The notes under the pieces were generated by a model. The model had not been told where the DNA came from. It was given only the letters and a program-made list of their open reading frames with translations, and searched no databases. A stretch of DNA of 64,000 nucleotides from Caldicellulosiruptor obsidiansis OB47 (lineage in GTDB: Bacteria; Bacillota; Thermoanaerobacteria; Caldicellulosiruptorales; Caldicellulosiruptoraceae). Of the stretch, positions 63,908-64,000 are shown piece by piece. The stretch's first letter is position 1. Each line of letters starts with the position of its first letter. Location: assembly GCF_000145215.1 (NCBI RefSeq), contig NC_014392.1, positions 1,434,001-1,498,000 of the forward strand. Reading direction: 5' to 3'. Both the position numbers and the translations under genes were made by a program.

Positions 63908-64000
63908 TTAGACCTCGCTTTCGGCTGTGATTTCTTCTTTAAGTAACGCTAATATGTTATTCTTATAAAAAGACTTTGCTTGATGTATTCCGCTGAAAAT
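63908..64000 (-). CDS. plsX: C-terminal end of probable PlsX (partial)
   Basis: Thirty codons plus stop are visible: GIHQAKSFYKNNILALLKEE followed by ITAESEV and TAA at 63910. This tail is compatible with the end of the phosphate acyltransferase PlsX, whose gene normally precedes fabH in Firmicutes. The call rests on position and weak similarity only. Confidence 0.5.
   Translation of the reverse strand: MFSGIHQAKSFYKNNILALLKEEITAESEV

Noticed and set aside
1..64000. tRNA, rRNA and CRISPR arrays
   Set aside because: I scanned by eye for conserved rRNA segments, cloverleaf arms and regularly spaced repeats and saw none, but a covariance search was not possible.

Overview
The window is a dense, AT-rich, almost entirely protein-coding chromosomal segment from an anaerobic clostridial Firmicute. 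Gene content points that way: acd-etfBA, a hydroxylamine-reductase-type hybrid cluster protein, Mo-bisPGD chemistry, SpoVS, a small acid-soluble spore protein, YlbJ and a spore-photoproduct-lyase-like enzyme. The style is most reminiscent of Caldicellulosiruptor, but this is my inference and was not searched. Nearly all genes lie on the minus strand; the plus-strand ones are tmcAL, ylbJ, the nucleosidase/splB-like pair and a Crp/Fnr regulator. I saw no rRNA, tRNA or CRISPR array, and no gene-free stretch longer than 300 bases.

Region by region (minus-strand genes are transcribed right to left): 1-7278 is a surface-glycan locus with two Wzy/O-antigen-ligase-like proteins, a Wzz-like chain-length protein and what looks like a complete WbpA-B-E-D set for UDP-GlcNAc3NAcA. 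7297-11294 holds a ComEC-like metallo-hydrolase lipoprotein and an acyl-CoA dehydrogenase/EtfBA operon with a near-consensus promoter. 11413-18376 is the ylbM-ylbK-ylbJ-coaD-rsmD neighbourhood, a spore SASP gene and recG. 18384-33982 is a long co-directional run: FakA-like/Asp23, ribU, RNA-modification enzymes, a NUDIX protein, mobA with a molybdopterin oxidoreductase, nadC-nadB-nadA, ruvX (apparently frameshifted), an aldo/keto reductase, a membrane protein and ireB. 34054-36265 is trmH and the infC-rpmI-rplT operon with a structured leader, an attenuator and a probable AUA start for infC. An IS4-type element (about 36275-37846) sits just upstream of that promoter.

37962-39780 pairs an MTA/SAH-nucleosidase-like protein with a spore-photoproduct-lyase-like radical SAM protein that lacks the expected catalytic cysteine. 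Then come purK-purE with an OxlT-like transporter, a PEPCK-like P-loop protein with a small partner, a frameshifted DUF2294-like gene, and a nitrosative-stress type unit (Crp/Fnr regulator, ferredoxin-like protein, frameshifted hcp) sharing a perfect palindromic operator. 49187-64000 is the conserved plsX-fabH-fabD-fabG-acpP-fabF-rnc-(radical SAM)-smc-ftsY cluster, interrupted by an island with pstS-pstC-pstA (behind a PhoP-box-like repeat array), spoVS (behind a textbook sigma-H promoter) and an unknown exported protein.

The items most worth a second look are the SPL-like/nucleosidase pair, the AUA start of infC, the three single-base frameshifts (ruvX, DUF2294-like, hcp), the sigma-H and PHO-box regulatory sites, the WbpABED pathway and the PEPCK-like orphan operon.
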